Part shown: positions 27,285-36,585 of the stretch, one piece after another | How the letters are laid out: every line of letters begins with the position of its first letter | Numbering within the stretch: the stretch's first letter is position 1 | Assembly (NCBI GenBank): GCA_030263475.1 | Contig: SZPC01000008.1 | Coordinates: forward strand, 1 to 64,000 | Length of the DNA stretch: 64,000 nucleotides | Direction of reading: 5' to 3' | From: OLB4 sp002050165 | GTDB taxonomy: Bacteria; Bacteroidota; Ignavibacteria; Tepidaquicellales; Tepidaquicellaceae | Notes under the pieces: model-generated | What the model was told of the DNA's origin: nothing | The model's database searches: none | The model's input: only the letters and a program-made list of their open reading frames with translations | Made by a program: the position numbers and the translations under genes

Positions 27285-28535
27285 ATGTCAGATTTCATGG
27301 TATCAGCGAGGAAGTTCAGACCACAAAAGTTTAATGAAGTAACTTCTCAGGATTTCGTAGTCCAGACAATGAGAAATGCTATCAAGGTAAACAAAATCGC
27401 TCACGCATATCTACTGAGTGGACCAAGAGGTGTTGGCAAGACTACGATTGCAAGGATAATGGCAAAAGCTCTCAACTGTACAGATCCAGGAGATGGCGAA
27501 CCATGTGGCGAATGTGGGAATTGTACAGAGATAACTAAAGGTGTGCATCCCGATGTAGTTGAAATGGACGCAGCGTCAAACAGAGGAATTGATGATGTTC
27601 GGGCAATTCAGGATACGGCAAAGTATTACCCGATTAAGGGGAAATATAAGTTCTTTATTATTGACGAAGTTCACATGCTGACGCTTCAAGCGTTCAATGC
27701 ATTGCTGAAGATTCTTGAAGAACCGCCAAAGTATTTGATTTTTATTCTTGCGACAACTAATCCGGAAAAGATACCTCAAACGATTGTAAGCCGTTGCCAG
27801 AGGTTTCAGTTGCAACGGATTACCATAAACGAAATTTCAGATAAACTTAATGAAATCGCAAAGCAGGAAGGTGTAAACATTGATGAACGATCGGTGTTCC
27901 TGATTGCAAAACTTGGTGACGGTGCGCTAAGGGATGCGCTTGGAATTTTCGATATGGCGGTTTCATTCTGTGGGAACAATATTACTTTTGATGAGCTGCG
28001 GGGATTTCTGAACCTGCCGGATAAAGAGATATATTTCGAAATTTCAAACCGTGTAATTTCATCAGACGCGAAAGGTATAATTGAATATTTCGAAGAGGTG
28101 AGCTCAAGGGGATTTGATTTAATGACTTTTTACAACGGGGTTACGGAACATTTTAGAAATCTTCTGTTGGTAAAAACAACCGGTAGCCCTGATTTACTGG
28201 ATGAATCGGAAGCTGTGAAATCAATGTATCTTGAATCAGCGCAGAAATTTTCCGAACCTCAATTGCTTAGGTTATTGAAGGTTTTATTTGAGGCTGAATC
28301 GAGGTTGAAATATTCTTCCAACCAGAAATTGTTGCTGGAAATGCTTCTTGTAGAACTTACCCGCGTAAACGGTGAAATTAGCGATTTGATTTCAGTTATC
28401 GAAATTCTTCGGGGTTCAAAAAAAAAACTTGACGAAGAAATTACCGCTACCGGAATATCAAACACTCAACCCACCGAATCAGATATTGTTAAAAAGCTTA
28501 AAGAACTATTTAATGTAGTTGAGTATAAACCGTGA
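27285..28535 (+). CDS. dnaX: DNA polymerase III gamma/tau subunit (short form)
   Basis: A 416-residue clamp-loader ATPase. Walker A GPRGVGKTT lies near residues 46-54, the zinc module is CTDPGDGEPCGECGNC, Walker B is 'FIIDEVHML', and sensor 1 is 'FILATTNPEKIPQTIVSRC'. The three clamp-loader domains seem present ('LRDALGIFDMAV', 'EMLLVELTRV'). The protein ends about 50 residues after domain III, so there is no tau-type C-terminal extension for binding the polymerase and DnaB. Bacterial DnaX proteins are usually longer. The ATG at 27285 gives MSDFMVSARKFRPQKF, matching the family's start. The speB-like gene begins 8 bp downstream. Confidence 0.93.
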   Translation: MSDFMVSARKFRPQKFNEVTSQDFVVQTMRNAIKVNKIAHAYLLSGPRGVGKTTIARIMAKALNCTDPGDGEPCGECGNCTEITKGVHPDVVEMDAASNRGIDDVRAIQDTAKYYPIKGKYKFFIIDEVHMLTLQAFNALLKILEEPPKYLIFILATTNPEKIPQTIVSRCQRFQLQRITINEISDKLNEIAKQEGVNIDERSVFLIAKLGDGALRDALGIFDMAVSFCGNNITFDELRGFLNLPDKEIYFEISNRVISSDAKGIIEYFEEVSSRGFDLMTFYNGVTEHFRNLLLVKTTGSPDLLDESEAVKSMYLESAQKFSEPQLLRLLKVLFEAESRLKYSSNQKLLLEMLLVELTRVNGEISDLISVIEILRGSKKKLDEEITATGISNTQPTESDIVKKLKELFNVVEYKP

Positions 28536-28542
28536 ACTATTA

Positions 28543-29424
28543 ATGAATACTCTATCAATTAATGAAAATTTTCTCGCTTTAGAAGATCGGTACTCGTCAT
28601 TTAATAATTCGAAGATTGCGATACTTCCCGTTCCTTACGAAGCAACGACATCATACGGGCAAGGGACTGCTAACGGTCCTGGAGCTATTTTAAAAGCTTC
28701 CCATTTCGTCGAATTTTTTGATGAGGAACTGAACAGGGAATTGTGCTTCGATGCAGGTATTGCAACTTTACCACCAATTGAATTTAACGGTGTGAGAGAT
28801 AAAGAAGCACTTGAAAAAATTTATCACAATGTCCGTGAATTAATCATTGAAGGGAAGTATGTGGTAACTCTTGGTGGTGAACATACAATATCTTTCGCAC
28901 CGATAAAAGCTCATCTTGAATACTTTAGAAATCTGTCAGTTTTGCAATTCGATGCTCATTCCGATTATCGGGAAGAATACGAAGGAAGCAAATATTCACA
29001 TGCATCCGTAATGGCGAGAGTATCGGAATTAACGCGTGATATAGTTCAGATCGGTATCAGAGCACAGTGTAGAGAGGAGTATGAGTTTATTCTACAAAAC
29101 AACATGAAAACATTTTATGCCCATCAGATAAGGAACGGAGAATTTGGTAACGACTGGGATGACAAGGTTATAGACGCATTGGGAGAAAATGTATATGTAA
29201 CATTTGACGTAGATTATTTTGACCCTTCAATCATGCCTTCAACCGGTACGCCGGAACCACTTGGATTTTACTGGGAAGAGACTATGAAATTGCTTAGAAA
29301 ACTCGGTGAGCGCAGAAATGTTGTCGGATTTGATGTTGTTGAACTTTCACCGAAACCTTCGATTGAATTTCCCGACTTTTACGGGGCAAAACTGGTTTAC
29401 AAAATGCTCAATTATTTTATCTGA
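28543..29424 (+). CDS. speB: Agmatinase/ureohydrolase family protein
   Basis: A 293-residue binuclear manganese hydrolase of the arginase/agmatinase family. Metal ligands are His114 (GGEHT), Asp137, His139 and Asp141 (DAHSDYR), and Asp222 and Asp224 (FDVDYFDPS). Agmatinase (agmatine to putrescine and urea) is the likeliest activity, but other guanidino substrates are possible and the symbol is tentative. No arginine decarboxylase lies nearby. The ATG at 28543 was chosen over an upstream TTG at 28519, which would overlap dnaX. The gene follows dnaX by 7 bp in the lon-rmuC run. Confidence 0.88.
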   Translation: MNTLSINENFLALEDRYSSFNNSKIAILPVPYEATTSYGQGTANGPGAILKASHFVEFFDEELNRELCFDAGIATLPPIEFNGVRDKEALEKIYHNVRELIIEGKYVVTLGGEHTISFAPIKAHLEYFRNLSVLQFDAHSDYREEYEGSKYSHASVMARVSELTRDIVQIGIRAQCREEYEFILQNNMKTFYAHQIRNGEFGNDWDDKVIDALGENVYVTFDVDYFDPSIMPSTGTPEPLGFYWEETMKLLRKLGERRNVVGFDVVELSPKPSIEFPDFYGAKLVYKMLNYFI

Positions 29425-29433
29425 AGTTAGCTT

Positions 29434-30069
29434 TTGAAAAAAAAAGTTGAACAAATTATCAAACTTCTAGCAATTACCTTCCCGGAGGTCAAATGCCACC
29501 TCGAATTTAATTCACCTTTTGAATTGATAGTTTCAACTGTGTTAGCAGCACAATGTACGGACGAACGCGTGAATATGACTATGGTTCCACTGTATAAGTC
29601 TATTTACCGGTCTCCGTATGATATCATCAAATTGGGTGAAGAAAAATTGAGGGAGAATATCCGCAGTATAAACTTTTTCAACAATAAGACAAAATCGGTT
29701 TACGCGCTATCAAAGAAATTAGTTGAAGAATATAACGGAAATGTTCCGGAAACAATGGAAGAACTTACTCAATTAGCAGGAGTGGGGCGAAAATCAGCAT
29801 CAGTCATTCTCGGTAATTGCTATGGTAAGAAAGATGTAATAATTGTTGATACACATTTCAAGCGCGTTGTCAACCGGCTTGGAATTATTGACGAGAGTGA
29901 TGCTGTCAAAATTGAAATTGGCATTGACAGGATAGTTCCGAAGAAAGAGCAATTTGATTTTTCGATGAGGATAGGTGAGCTTGGGAGAAATATTTGTAAA
30001 GCCCGTAAACCTTTATGCGCAGAATGTGTCCTGAATAAAGTATGCGATTCGGCATTTAAATTCGACTGA
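29434..30069 (+). CDS. nth: Endonuclease III
   Basis: A 211-residue base-excision repair DNA glycosylase/AP lyase acting on oxidised pyrimidines. The helix-hairpin-helix is 'LAGVGRKSASVILG' with catalytic Lys120, then 'VDTHFKRVVNRLG' with Asp139. The C-terminal 4Fe-4S cluster uses Cys188, Cys195, Cys198 and Cys204 (C-X6-C-X2-C-X5-C). The positions agree with the E. coli enzyme. The start is a TTG at 29434, 9 bp after the ureohydrolase stop. No ATG is available in frame before the conserved 'EQIIKLL' helix. Confidence 0.95.
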   Translation: MKKKVEQIIKLLAITFPEVKCHLEFNSPFELIVSTVLAAQCTDERVNMTMVPLYKSIYRSPYDIIKLGEEKLRENIRSINFFNNKTKSVYALSKKLVEEYNGNVPETMEELTQLAGVGRKSASVILGNCYGKKDVIIVDTHFKRVVNRLGIIDESDAVKIEIGIDRIVPKKEQFDFSMRIGELGRNICKARKPLCAECVLNKVCDSAFKFD

Positions 30070-30076
30070 TTATTTT

Positions 30077-30523
30077 ATGATTACAGGTGAAAAAGCTCCA
30101 TTGTTTAAGCTAAAAAATCAGGATGGGAAAGATGTGTCTCTCAGCGATTACTTCGGTAAACGTATAATGCTTGTTTTTTATCCTAAAGACAATTCAACCG
30201 TGTGTACAAATCAACTGTGTGAGTACAGCGATTCATTAAACGAGTTTGAAGAGCTGGGAATAATAGTATTCGGGATTAGCAATGACAGCGTGGATTCACA
30301 TAAAAAGTTCAAAGAGAAATACAGTATAAAATTTGACCTCCTCTCCGATGAAACAAAAGAAGTATGCCGAGCTTACGATGTTCTCAGTATATTCAATTTA
30401 CCCAGACGAGCTATATTTTTCATTGACGAAAATGGCTACGTAATTTATGAGAACACCACTTTCGTTTTTATGAGACAACGCAAATACGATTTGTTAAGAG
30501 TTATTGAACAAAAATTCAGATAA
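30077..30523 (+). CDS. bcp: Thiol peroxidase, BCP/PrxQ type
   Basis: A 148-residue cytoplasmic peroxiredoxin reducing hydroperoxides with thioredoxin. The thioredoxin fold starts 'GEKAPLFKLKNQDGKDVSLS'. Peroxidatic Cys43 and resolving Cys48 are five residues apart in STVCTNQLCEY, as in two-cysteine BCP proteins. The motif deviates from the usual T-P-G-C-T: Pro-Gly before the peroxidatic Cys are Thr-Val. The gene begins 7 bp after nth and is followed immediately by the HAD phosphatase gene (stop and start are adjacent), indicating one operon. Confidence 0.9.
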   Translation: MITGEKAPLFKLKNQDGKDVSLSDYFGKRIMLVFYPKDNSTVCTNQLCEYSDSLNEFEELGIIVFGISNDSVDSHKKFKEKYSIKFDLLSDETKEVCRAYDVLSIFNLPRRAIFFIDENGYVIYENTTFVFMRQRKYDLLRVIEQKFR

Positions 30524-31018
30524 ATGAAAAATCAACCTGACCTGACAAAAATAAAAATGATTCTCATGGATCTTGACGGGTGCCTTACAACAGGTCACAT
30601 CGTATATTCTTCAAGTGGTGCAGATATAAAACTATTTCACACTCACGATGGATTCGGTATCACCAGAGCAAAGGAATTGGGGATGCTTTTTGCTGTCATC
30701 AGCGGGAAAAGTTCTGCGGTAAATCACAGGCGTGTAACGAAACTCGGAATTGATCATTTGTACGAAGATATTGCGGATAAGACTGTTCCATTTGAAGAGT
30801 TGAAAATTAAATACGGATTCAAAAATGAAAACTTTGCTTACATTGGCGATGACGAATTTGATATTCCGTTGCTTAAACTTGTAGGGTTTGCTTCATGTCC
30901 CGAGAGCGCAGTTGATGAAGTAAAAAATCATGTTCATTACGTTTGTAAGAAAGCTGGTGGAAACGGCGCGGTTCGAGAACTTATTGACATGATTCTTAAA
31001 GCCCAGAATCTATTATAA
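30524..31018 (+). CDS. kdsC: KdsC-like HAD phosphatase
   Basis: A 164-residue HAD-superfamily phosphatase without cap domain. The motif I nucleophile is in MDLDGCLTTG, motif II is 'FAVISGKSS' and motif IV is 'AYIGDDEFDIPLLK'. Family members dephosphorylate KDO-8-phosphate for lipopolysaccharide synthesis as tetramers. Length and motifs fit, but no other KDO gene is nearby, so the exact substrate is uncertain. It starts directly after bcp. Its TAA overlaps the ATG of the next gene by one base. Confidence 0.87.
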   Translation: MKNQPDLTKIKMILMDLDGCLTTGHIVYSSSGADIKLFHTHDGFGITRAKELGMLFAVISGKSSAVNHRRVTKLGIDHLYEDIADKTVPFEELKIKYGFKNENFAYIGDDEFDIPLLKLVGFASCPESAVDEVKNHVHYVCKKAGGNGAVRELIDMILKAQNLL

Positions 31019-31602
31019 TGAAAAAATATTCAATGTACTTAATCCGGTTCCGGGTAATCTTTTTGACGATCATATATTTTGCAAGCGTATCACCGGTAAT
31101 GACGCAACAGAAGACACAAAATTTTATTTCACTCGGTACCGGTGCTACAATACCTGTGCAGGGAGATACTTTTAAAGGTCGCTATAATGTGGGCTACAAT
31201 GTTGAAGCGAAATTTGGTTTGGATTTAGGGAGATATTACAAACTGAGAATCGGATTTCAGCACTCTGAATTCAGTAGCAAAGACGAATCATCAATGAAAT
31301 TATCAATCACAAATATCGGTGGGGAATTTTTATTCAACGATGTTTTCAGATACAATGTGAATATGTATCCAAAATTCGGCGCATATTACTACTTGCTAAA
31401 TTCCGATGACGTATCGGAAAATGTGTTGGGAATATCAGCAGGCGCCGGTATTAACTATTCGATTTCGAAAAGTAAACGAACTTTCATCTCAATTGAAACG
31501 GGATTTCATTATTTTTTTAATACGAACGAAGTATCAAAAAAATTCATTTCAGATGCTCGGATGATGGTTCCGGTTTCGGCAATGATAACTTTTTTATTAT
31601 AG
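31018..31602 (+). CDS. Small outer-membrane barrel-like protein of unknown function
   Basis: A 194-residue protein with an N-terminal hydrophobic signal (to about residue 30, 'TIIYFASVSPVMTQQ'). Alternating strands rich in Tyr, Phe and Gly end in an aromatic or hydrophobic residue ('GYNVEAKFGLDLGRYYKLRIGF', split for length). This pattern fits an 8-stranded outer-membrane barrel similar to OmpW/OmpA-like small porins. No known family was recognised. It overlaps kdsC by one base, so it belongs to the same unit. The terminal residues (MITFLL) are consistent with insertion by the BAM machinery. Confidence 0.7.
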   Translation: MKKYSMYLIRFRVIFLTIIYFASVSPVMTQQKTQNFISLGTGATIPVQGDTFKGRYNVGYNVEAKFGLDLGRYYKLRIGFQHSEFSSKDESSMKLSITNIGGEFLFNDVFRYNVNMYPKFGAYYYLLNSDDVSENVLGISAGAGINYSISKSKRTFISIETGFHYFFNTNEVSKKFISDARMMVPVSAMITFLL

Positions 31603-31605
31603 CCA

Positions 31606-32889
31606 ATGGATATTTTATACATCATTTTAACCGTCGCTGCAGGTCTAATAATCGGATTTCTGATTGCGAGGTTAAATTCATCCCGCAGGATAATCGCTTT
31701 AACGGAAAGGAATAGTTTCCTTGAGAATACAAATTCAAGCCTTACCGGTGAGATTGAATTGCAACGGGAAGAGGTTTCTCGACTTTCAGTATCTCTTACA
31801 GAAGCGCAAACAAACAATAAACATCTTCAACAAAGTCTGAACGATAAACTCGCTGAGATGGAATCTCTTCAGAAGAAATTTACTGCTGATTTTGAGGCGT
31901 TGGCATCGAAGATTCTCGAGGAGAAGTCAGCGAAGTTTACGATGCAAAATAAAGAGAATCTTGAGAGCATCCTTAAGCCCCTAAGGGAGAGAATCTTTGA
32001 TTTTGAACAGAAAATTGATTTGACTTATAAAGAGGGGATGAAGGAGCGGACTACGCTTGCTGAGCAGATCAGAAACCTTCAGGAATTGAACATGAGAATG
32101 ACTGAAGAAGCAAACAACCTCACTAAAGCGTTAAAGGGTGATTCAAAAGCACAAGGCACATGGGGAGAATTTTTACTTGAGAGTATGCTTGAAAAATCCG
32201 GATTAGTAAAAGACAGGGAATATAAACTCCAGCTCGGTTTTCGAACTGAAGAAGGTTCAAAAAAAATACCAGATGCAGTTGTTTATTTACCTGACGACAA
32301 GAATTTAATAATTGATTCGAAAGTATCGCTTAAAAATTATGAACTGTACGTCTCATCAGACAACGAAAAAGATCGCAAAGAATATCTGACACTTCATCTC
32401 AAGTCAGTGCGGAATCATCTGAAAAATCTTAGTGACAAAAATTATCATTTAATCGAGGAGATTAAAAGCCCTGATTTTGTCCTCATGTTTATGCCTATTG
32501 AGCCTGCATTTGCTCTTACTGTTCAAAACGATAGTACATTGTATTCTGATGCTTTCGATAACAATATCGTAATTGTAAGTCCTACAACCCTTCTGGCAAC
32601 GTTACGTACAATTTCAAGCATCTGGAAAGTTGAACATCAAAATGCCAATGCGCTCGAGATAGCAAAGAGGTGCGGGTTGTTGTACGACAAGTTCGCTGAC
32701 CTGACAAACGACCTGATAGAAATAGGTAAACGGTTAGAGCAGACACAGTCTGCGTATAAAAGCTCAATGACGAAACTTTCTGAAGGGAGGGGAAATCTCA
32801 TTTCGCAGGTAGAAAAAGTAAAAGAATTAGGTGTAAAAGCGTCTAAACAAATTTCTAAGAGTTTACTTAACCGCTCAAACGAAGATTAA
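31606..32889 (+). CDS. rmuC: RmuC-family DNA recombination protein
   Basis: A 427-residue protein. A single N-terminal membrane helix (about residues 3-24) is followed by a long coiled coil (residues about 30-170, heptad-rich in Leu/Glu/Lys). The RmuC nuclease-like core follows with 'GTWGEFLLESMLEKSGL', 'IPDAVVYLPDDKNLIIDSKV' (PD-(D/E)XK-like strand) and 'FMPIEPAFAL'. Family members limit inversions and break DNA at stalled forks. The exact chemistry is not settled. The gene starts 3 bp after the barrel gene and is the last in the run from lon. It converges with tkt 24 bp away, without a visible terminator. Confidence 0.92.
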   Translation: MDILYIILTVAAGLIIGFLIARLNSSRRIIALTERNSFLENTNSSLTGEIELQREEVSRLSVSLTEAQTNNKHLQQSLNDKLAEMESLQKKFTADFEALASKILEEKSAKFTMQNKENLESILKPLRERIFDFEQKIDLTYKEGMKERTTLAEQIRNLQELNMRMTEEANNLTKALKGDSKAQGTWGEFLLESMLEKSGLVKDREYKLQLGFRTEEGSKKIPDAVVYLPDDKNLIIDSKVSLKNYELYVSSDNEKDRKEYLTLHLKSVRNHLKNLSDKNYHLIEEIKSPDFVLMFMPIEPAFALTVQNDSTLYSDAFDNNIVIVSPTTLLATLRTISSIWKVEHQNANALEIAKRCGLLYDKFADLTNDLIEIGKRLEQTQSAYKSSMTKLSEGRGNLISQVEKVKELGVKASKQISKSLLNRSNED

Positions 32890-32913
32890 TAAAATCAATT
32901 CACGTCTCCGGGT

Positions 32914-34908
32914 TCATTGTGCATATAAACTCTTCACTTCATTTATAATCCTTTCGACAGTGATATTAAAATAGCGGTACAATTCATCCGCCGGTGCAGA
33001 TTCGCCGAAACTATCAAGACCTATGGAAACTCCCTTATCGCCCGTGTATTTGTTCCAGCCGAGAGTGCTTCCGGCTTCAACACTTATTCTGTTGGAAATT
33101 TCCGGTGGCAGCACAAAATTGCGATATTCTTCATTTTGCCTGTCGAATTCTTCAAGACAGGGCATGCTCACAACACGAACATTTATTCCGGATTGTTTCA
33201 ATTTCTCGAATGCGTCAATACAGAGGTATAGCTCTGAACCAGTTCCTATAATTATTGCTGTAGGATTCTCCGAATCCGCAATAATGTAACCACCTTTCGA
33301 AGTTCCTTCTGCTGAACTGTATTTCGATCTGTTAATCATTGGAATTTTCTGTCTGGATAAAATTATAGCTATCGGTCTGTCTCTCAGGCTCAAAGTATAA
33401 TTCCACATCGCTTCAATCTCTTTATCGTCTGCAGGTCTAAATACATCAAGCCCGGGAATTGCCCTAAGCATAGCAAGGTGCTCGACAGGTTGGTGGGTTG
33501 GTCCGTCTTCACCAAGCCCTATACTGTCGTGAGAAAAAATACAGATGACATTAAGTTTCATTAATGCAGCCATTCTAATTGCAGGTTTCATATAGTCTGA
33601 GAACACAAGAAACGTCCCCGTGAAAGGTAAGAGATTACAAAGCCTCATCCCGTTGGCAATTGCACCCATAGCATGTTCCCGTATCCCAAAATGAATATTC
33701 CTGCCGGAGTAATTTTCCGGGCTGAAATCACCTTTCCCGGTTAATTTTACATTGTTCGATTCACTGAGATCAGCCGATCCCCCAATCATCCATGGGATGT
33801 GGGATGCGACTGTATTTAAGACTTTACCGTTCAACTCGCGCGTTGAAGCTATCTTCTGATTATCGGGAAAAATCTTAACACATTCTGGAATATCGTTGGG
33901 TAGTTCGCGGTTTATTATAGTTAAAAGTTCAGCAGCTTCATGTGGATAAGCATTTCGGTAATTATCGAATAATTTATCCCAAGATATTTTCTTTTCTTTT
34001 CCCTCGTTTATTTTTTGTTCCCGGAATTGACTTAGTTCTGACGGGACAAAGAATTTTTTATCTGGATCCAATCCGTAAAATGTTTTCGTTAATTTGACTT
34101 CTTCTTCCCCTAAAGGTGACCCGTGCGCGGCGGAAGTATCCTGTTTGTTCGGACTTCCGTATCCGATTATAGAATTAAGGATAACTAATGTAGGCTTACT
34201 TTTTTGGTTAACCGCATCTGACAGGATTTTTTCAATTTGGTCGGTATCGTTGGCATCGGTTATTTCTAACACGTTCCATCCTACACTATTGAACCTTAAT
34301 TTAATATCATCACTAAAGCTCAATAATGTTTTGCCGTCAATTGTAATTTTGTTGTTATCGTAAATCCAGATGAGGTCGTTAAGTTTTAAATGGCCGGCGA
34401 GCGAGGCGGCTTCGGAGGAAACACCTTCCATCAAATCACCATCGCTAACAATGGTAATAACCTTATAACTAATTAAATCAAATTCAGGTTTGTTAAACCG
34501 GTCTGCGAACCACTTCCTTGCAATTGCCATTCCGACAGAATTTGCAGTGCCCTGTCCGAGCGGCCCTGTTGAAGTATCAACGCCGGGAGTGTGCCGGTAT
34601 TCAGGATGTCCCGGTGTTTTACTTTTCAATTGTCGGAAATTCTTTATATCGTCAATCGAAATATCAAATCCGGTAAGGTGCAGAACAGAGTATAACAGCA
34701 TTGAGGCATGACCACACGAGAGAATCAATCTGTCACGATTAAACCATTCAGGTTCAGTAGGATCGTAGTTTAAAATTTTATTGTATAGCACAAACGTAAC
34801 AGGTGCAAGCGCCATCGGGGTTCCGGGATGTCCGCTATTTGCAAGTTGTACTGCATCCATTGAAAGCGACCGAATAGAATCAATTGCTGCTTTGGTAATG
34901 TTTGTCAT
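32914..34908 (-). CDS. tkt: Transketolase
   Basis: A 664-residue thiamine-diphosphate enzyme moving two-carbon units in the non-oxidative pentose phosphate pathway. N-terminal 'HPGTPMALAPV' and the ThDP motif 'SDGDLMEGVSSEAASLAGHL' followed by NN are present. The middle domain has 'GSADLSESNNVK' and 'FGIREHAMGAIANGM', with the catalytic Glu in REHAM. The C-terminal domain begins at about residue 530. It is full length for a bacterial Tkt. It overlaps the upstream glucokinase gene by 4 bp (ATGA), implying translational coupling of sugar phosphorylation and pentose recycling. Confidence 0.96.
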   Translation of the reverse strand: MTNITKAAIDSIRSLSMDAVQLANSGHPGTPMALAPVTFVLYNKILNYDPTEPEWFNRDRLILSCGHASMLLYSVLHLTGFDISIDDIKNFRQLKSKTPGHPEYRHTPGVDTSTGPLGQGTANSVGMAIARKWFADRFNKPEFDLISYKVITIVSDGDLMEGVSSEAASLAGHLKLNDLIWIYDNNKITIDGKTLLSFSDDIKLRFNSVGWNVLEITDANDTDQIEKILSDAVNQKSKPTLVILNSIIGYGSPNKQDTSAAHGSPLGEEEVKLTKTFYGLDPDKKFFVPSELSQFREQKINEGKEKKISWDKLFDNYRNAYPHEAAELLTIINRELPNDIPECVKIFPDNQKIASTRELNGKVLNTVASHIPWMIGGSADLSESNNVKLTGKGDFSPENYSGRNIHFGIREHAMGAIANGMRLCNLLPFTGTFLVFSDYMKPAIRMAALMKLNVICIFSHDSIGLGEDGPTHQPVEHLAMLRAIPGLDVFRPADDKEIEAMWNYTLSLRDRPIAIILSRQKIPMINRSKYSSAEGTSKGGYIIADSENPTAIIIGTGSELYLCIDAFEKLKQSGINVRVVSMPCLEEFDRQNEEYRNFVLPPEISNRISVEAGSTLGWNKYTGDKGVSIGLDSFGESAPADELYRYFNITVERIINEVKSLYAQ

Positions 34909-35876
34909 ATAAAATTATTCATTTTTAAATAATGTAACCCGCCCCTGAGTGAAGCGAGTTCATCTGTGATTAAATTAATTTCAAAATTTTTAAGAACGTA
35001 TCCCATTGTTGGATGTTGTGAAAATTTATTCTCATTGAAAAAATCCTTAACGAGTTTAAGGTTTTTCCGGACTATCCCTCCGGTAAGGTAAATACCCGCA
35101 TAAGGCAGAAATATTAAAGCGAGTTCCATGCAATACTCGTACAACAAATTGAAGAATAAAGTAATTGCATCTTTGCATACTTTATCGTTCATGTTACAGG
35201 CATTGTTAAAGATTGAACCTGGATTAATTAAATCCTCCGGTTTTTCTGAGGTTATCCTTTCACCCGAATAATATTCATACATTAACATAATCCCGTTTCC
35301 ACTTATAACTTTGTCGTAAACCGGTTCAATATTTCTTGCAGATAGGTACTGTAGGAAATTGTTTATCATTTCATCTGAAGAACAAACCAACCTGTGCGAA
35401 GCTTCAGATGGATGTGCTGAAAATGTGTTTTCCCTTTGAAGAAAAAATGCTTGACCTAAACCAGTACCCGGAGCAATTACCAAACCGGTCAACTTCCGGC
35501 ACGAATGGTTAGGCGCTTTTATTTGAAGAACTGACTCTCCTTTTACTGCAGGCACACTATGACAGTGCAGGATCATGTCGTTAACTAAGTGAACGCTAAA
35601 TCCGAACAGTTCTCGGATCTCATTTTCATTTGCGGAAAACGGGCGATTCGGCATGTATGAAATTCCATTTATCACAGGACCGGCAATCCCGATACATGCT
35701 GACTTTATACTTGTTGCCTTCGCATTATCTCTTATGAAATCATTTAAAATGTCAGTCGCGTTTGAGTAGTCAGATGTTTTATATTTTCTGACATTTGCAG
35801 GTTGTTTATGGAGATCGCTGTAATCCCACAGACTGATTATTGTATTGGTTGCTCCGCAGTCCCCGGTTAGTATCAT
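34905..35876 (-). CDS. glk: Glucokinase (Glk family)
   Basis: A 323-residue cytoplasmic sugar kinase. The phosphate-1 motif is 'LTGDCGATNTIISLWD', the connect/phosphate-2 region 'GLVIAPGTGLGQAFFLQ', then 'HPSEASHRLV' with the glucose-contacting His/Glu region, and the adenosine motif 'GIYLTGGIVRKNLKLV'. These match the ATP-dependent bacterial Glk (not the ROK) group. It phosphorylates glucose to glucose-6-phosphate. It is the first gene of the glk-tkt unit. The C-terminus 'LKMNNFI' extends into the tkt start. Confidence 0.88.
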   Translation of the reverse strand: MILTGDCGATNTIISLWDYSDLHKQPANVRKYKTSDYSNATDILNDFIRDNAKATSIKSACIGIAGPVINGISYMPNRPFSANENEIRELFGFSVHLVNDMILHCHSVPAVKGESVLQIKAPNHSCRKLTGLVIAPGTGLGQAFFLQRENTFSAHPSEASHRLVCSSDEMINNFLQYLSARNIEPVYDKVISGNGIMLMYEYYSGERITSEKPEDLINPGSIFNNACNMNDKVCKDAITLFFNLLYEYCMELALIFLPYAGIYLTGGIVRKNLKLVKDFFNENKFSQHPTMGYVLKNFEINLITDELASLRGGLHYLKMNNFI

Positions 35877-35973
35877 TGATAGATTTAATCTGTAAAATAA
35901 ATATTGAAGTAGAGGAAATCCAAAATTAATATACGAATTCTATGTGTGAATGACATTGTGAATTTTAATGGAT

Positions 35974-36005
35974 AAAAAAAGCAGCAATATATGTGTTATT
36001 GCTGC
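35974..36005 (-). terminator. Intrinsic terminator after the small lipoprotein gene
   Basis: On the - strand GCAGCAATA pairs with TATTGCTGC and is followed by TTTTTTTATCC. It lies 36 bp beyond the stop of the gene at 36041-36496, in the 164-bp gap before glk. Confidence 0.85.
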
Positions 36006-36040
36006 CATAATAATAGTGAAAAAGGCTAAAACTAAATAAA

Positions 36041-36496
36041 TTAATTCGATGAATACTGACAAGAAGTTGTGTCTAACATGCTCACGTTTGTTTTAGTAAC
36101 TTTAACAGATCCCGCGACAGACCCGCTAGTAATTTCTGTTTTATAATTTAAGAATGCCGTGTCACCGGAGGCAAAGAAAAATGAGGTATCAAGCGTGTGT
36201 GGTGAAGTAATCCCTGTAACATCAACCGGACCACCGGGTGTCTGATACCTGTAACTTTCAATACCAACATTCCCGGTAATTGAGAGTTTATAACTTACGG
36301 TGAATGAATCCGCCGGAAGATTTGACAGTCCGTTTCGCCCGAAGCCCAGCGTTTTGTCACATCGCTGAGTTGTTGGACTGACCGGGTCGCTATTGTTGTT
36401 ACATGAATAGATGCTCATTACAATAATCGCAACAATAAATGATGAGGTTAATAGTCTCAATTTTATTTTTTTATTTGATATATCCAATATATCCAT
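36041..36496 (-). CDS. Small secreted lipoprotein of unknown function
   Basis: 151 residues. A basic N-terminus, a hydrophobic segment and the lipobox-like SIYSC (Cys32) are followed by an Asn/Ser/Asp linker (NNNSDPVSP). The mature domain of about 110 residues is beta-rich with Thr/Ser strands ('TVSYKLSITGNVGIESYRYQ'). One Cys pair (Cys44 and Cys147 by rough count) could form a disulfide. No family was recognised. It is a single-gene unit with its own terminator, transcribed divergently from the secreted protease gene. Confidence 0.75.
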   Translation of the reverse strand: MDILDISNKKIKLRLLTSSFIVAIIVMSIYSCNNNSDPVSPTTQRCDKTLGFGRNGLSNLPADSFTVSYKLSITGNVGIESYRYQTPGGPVDVTGITSPHTLDTSFFFASGDTAFLNYKTEITSGSVAGSVKVTKTNVSMLDTTSCQYSSN

Positions 36497-36585
36497 TTAC
36501 GGGAAAATTTTTAATACCATTTTTAATTAAATTTTTCAATATTAACTTAAGTGAATTTTTCAAACTATACTGAAATTAAACTAAC

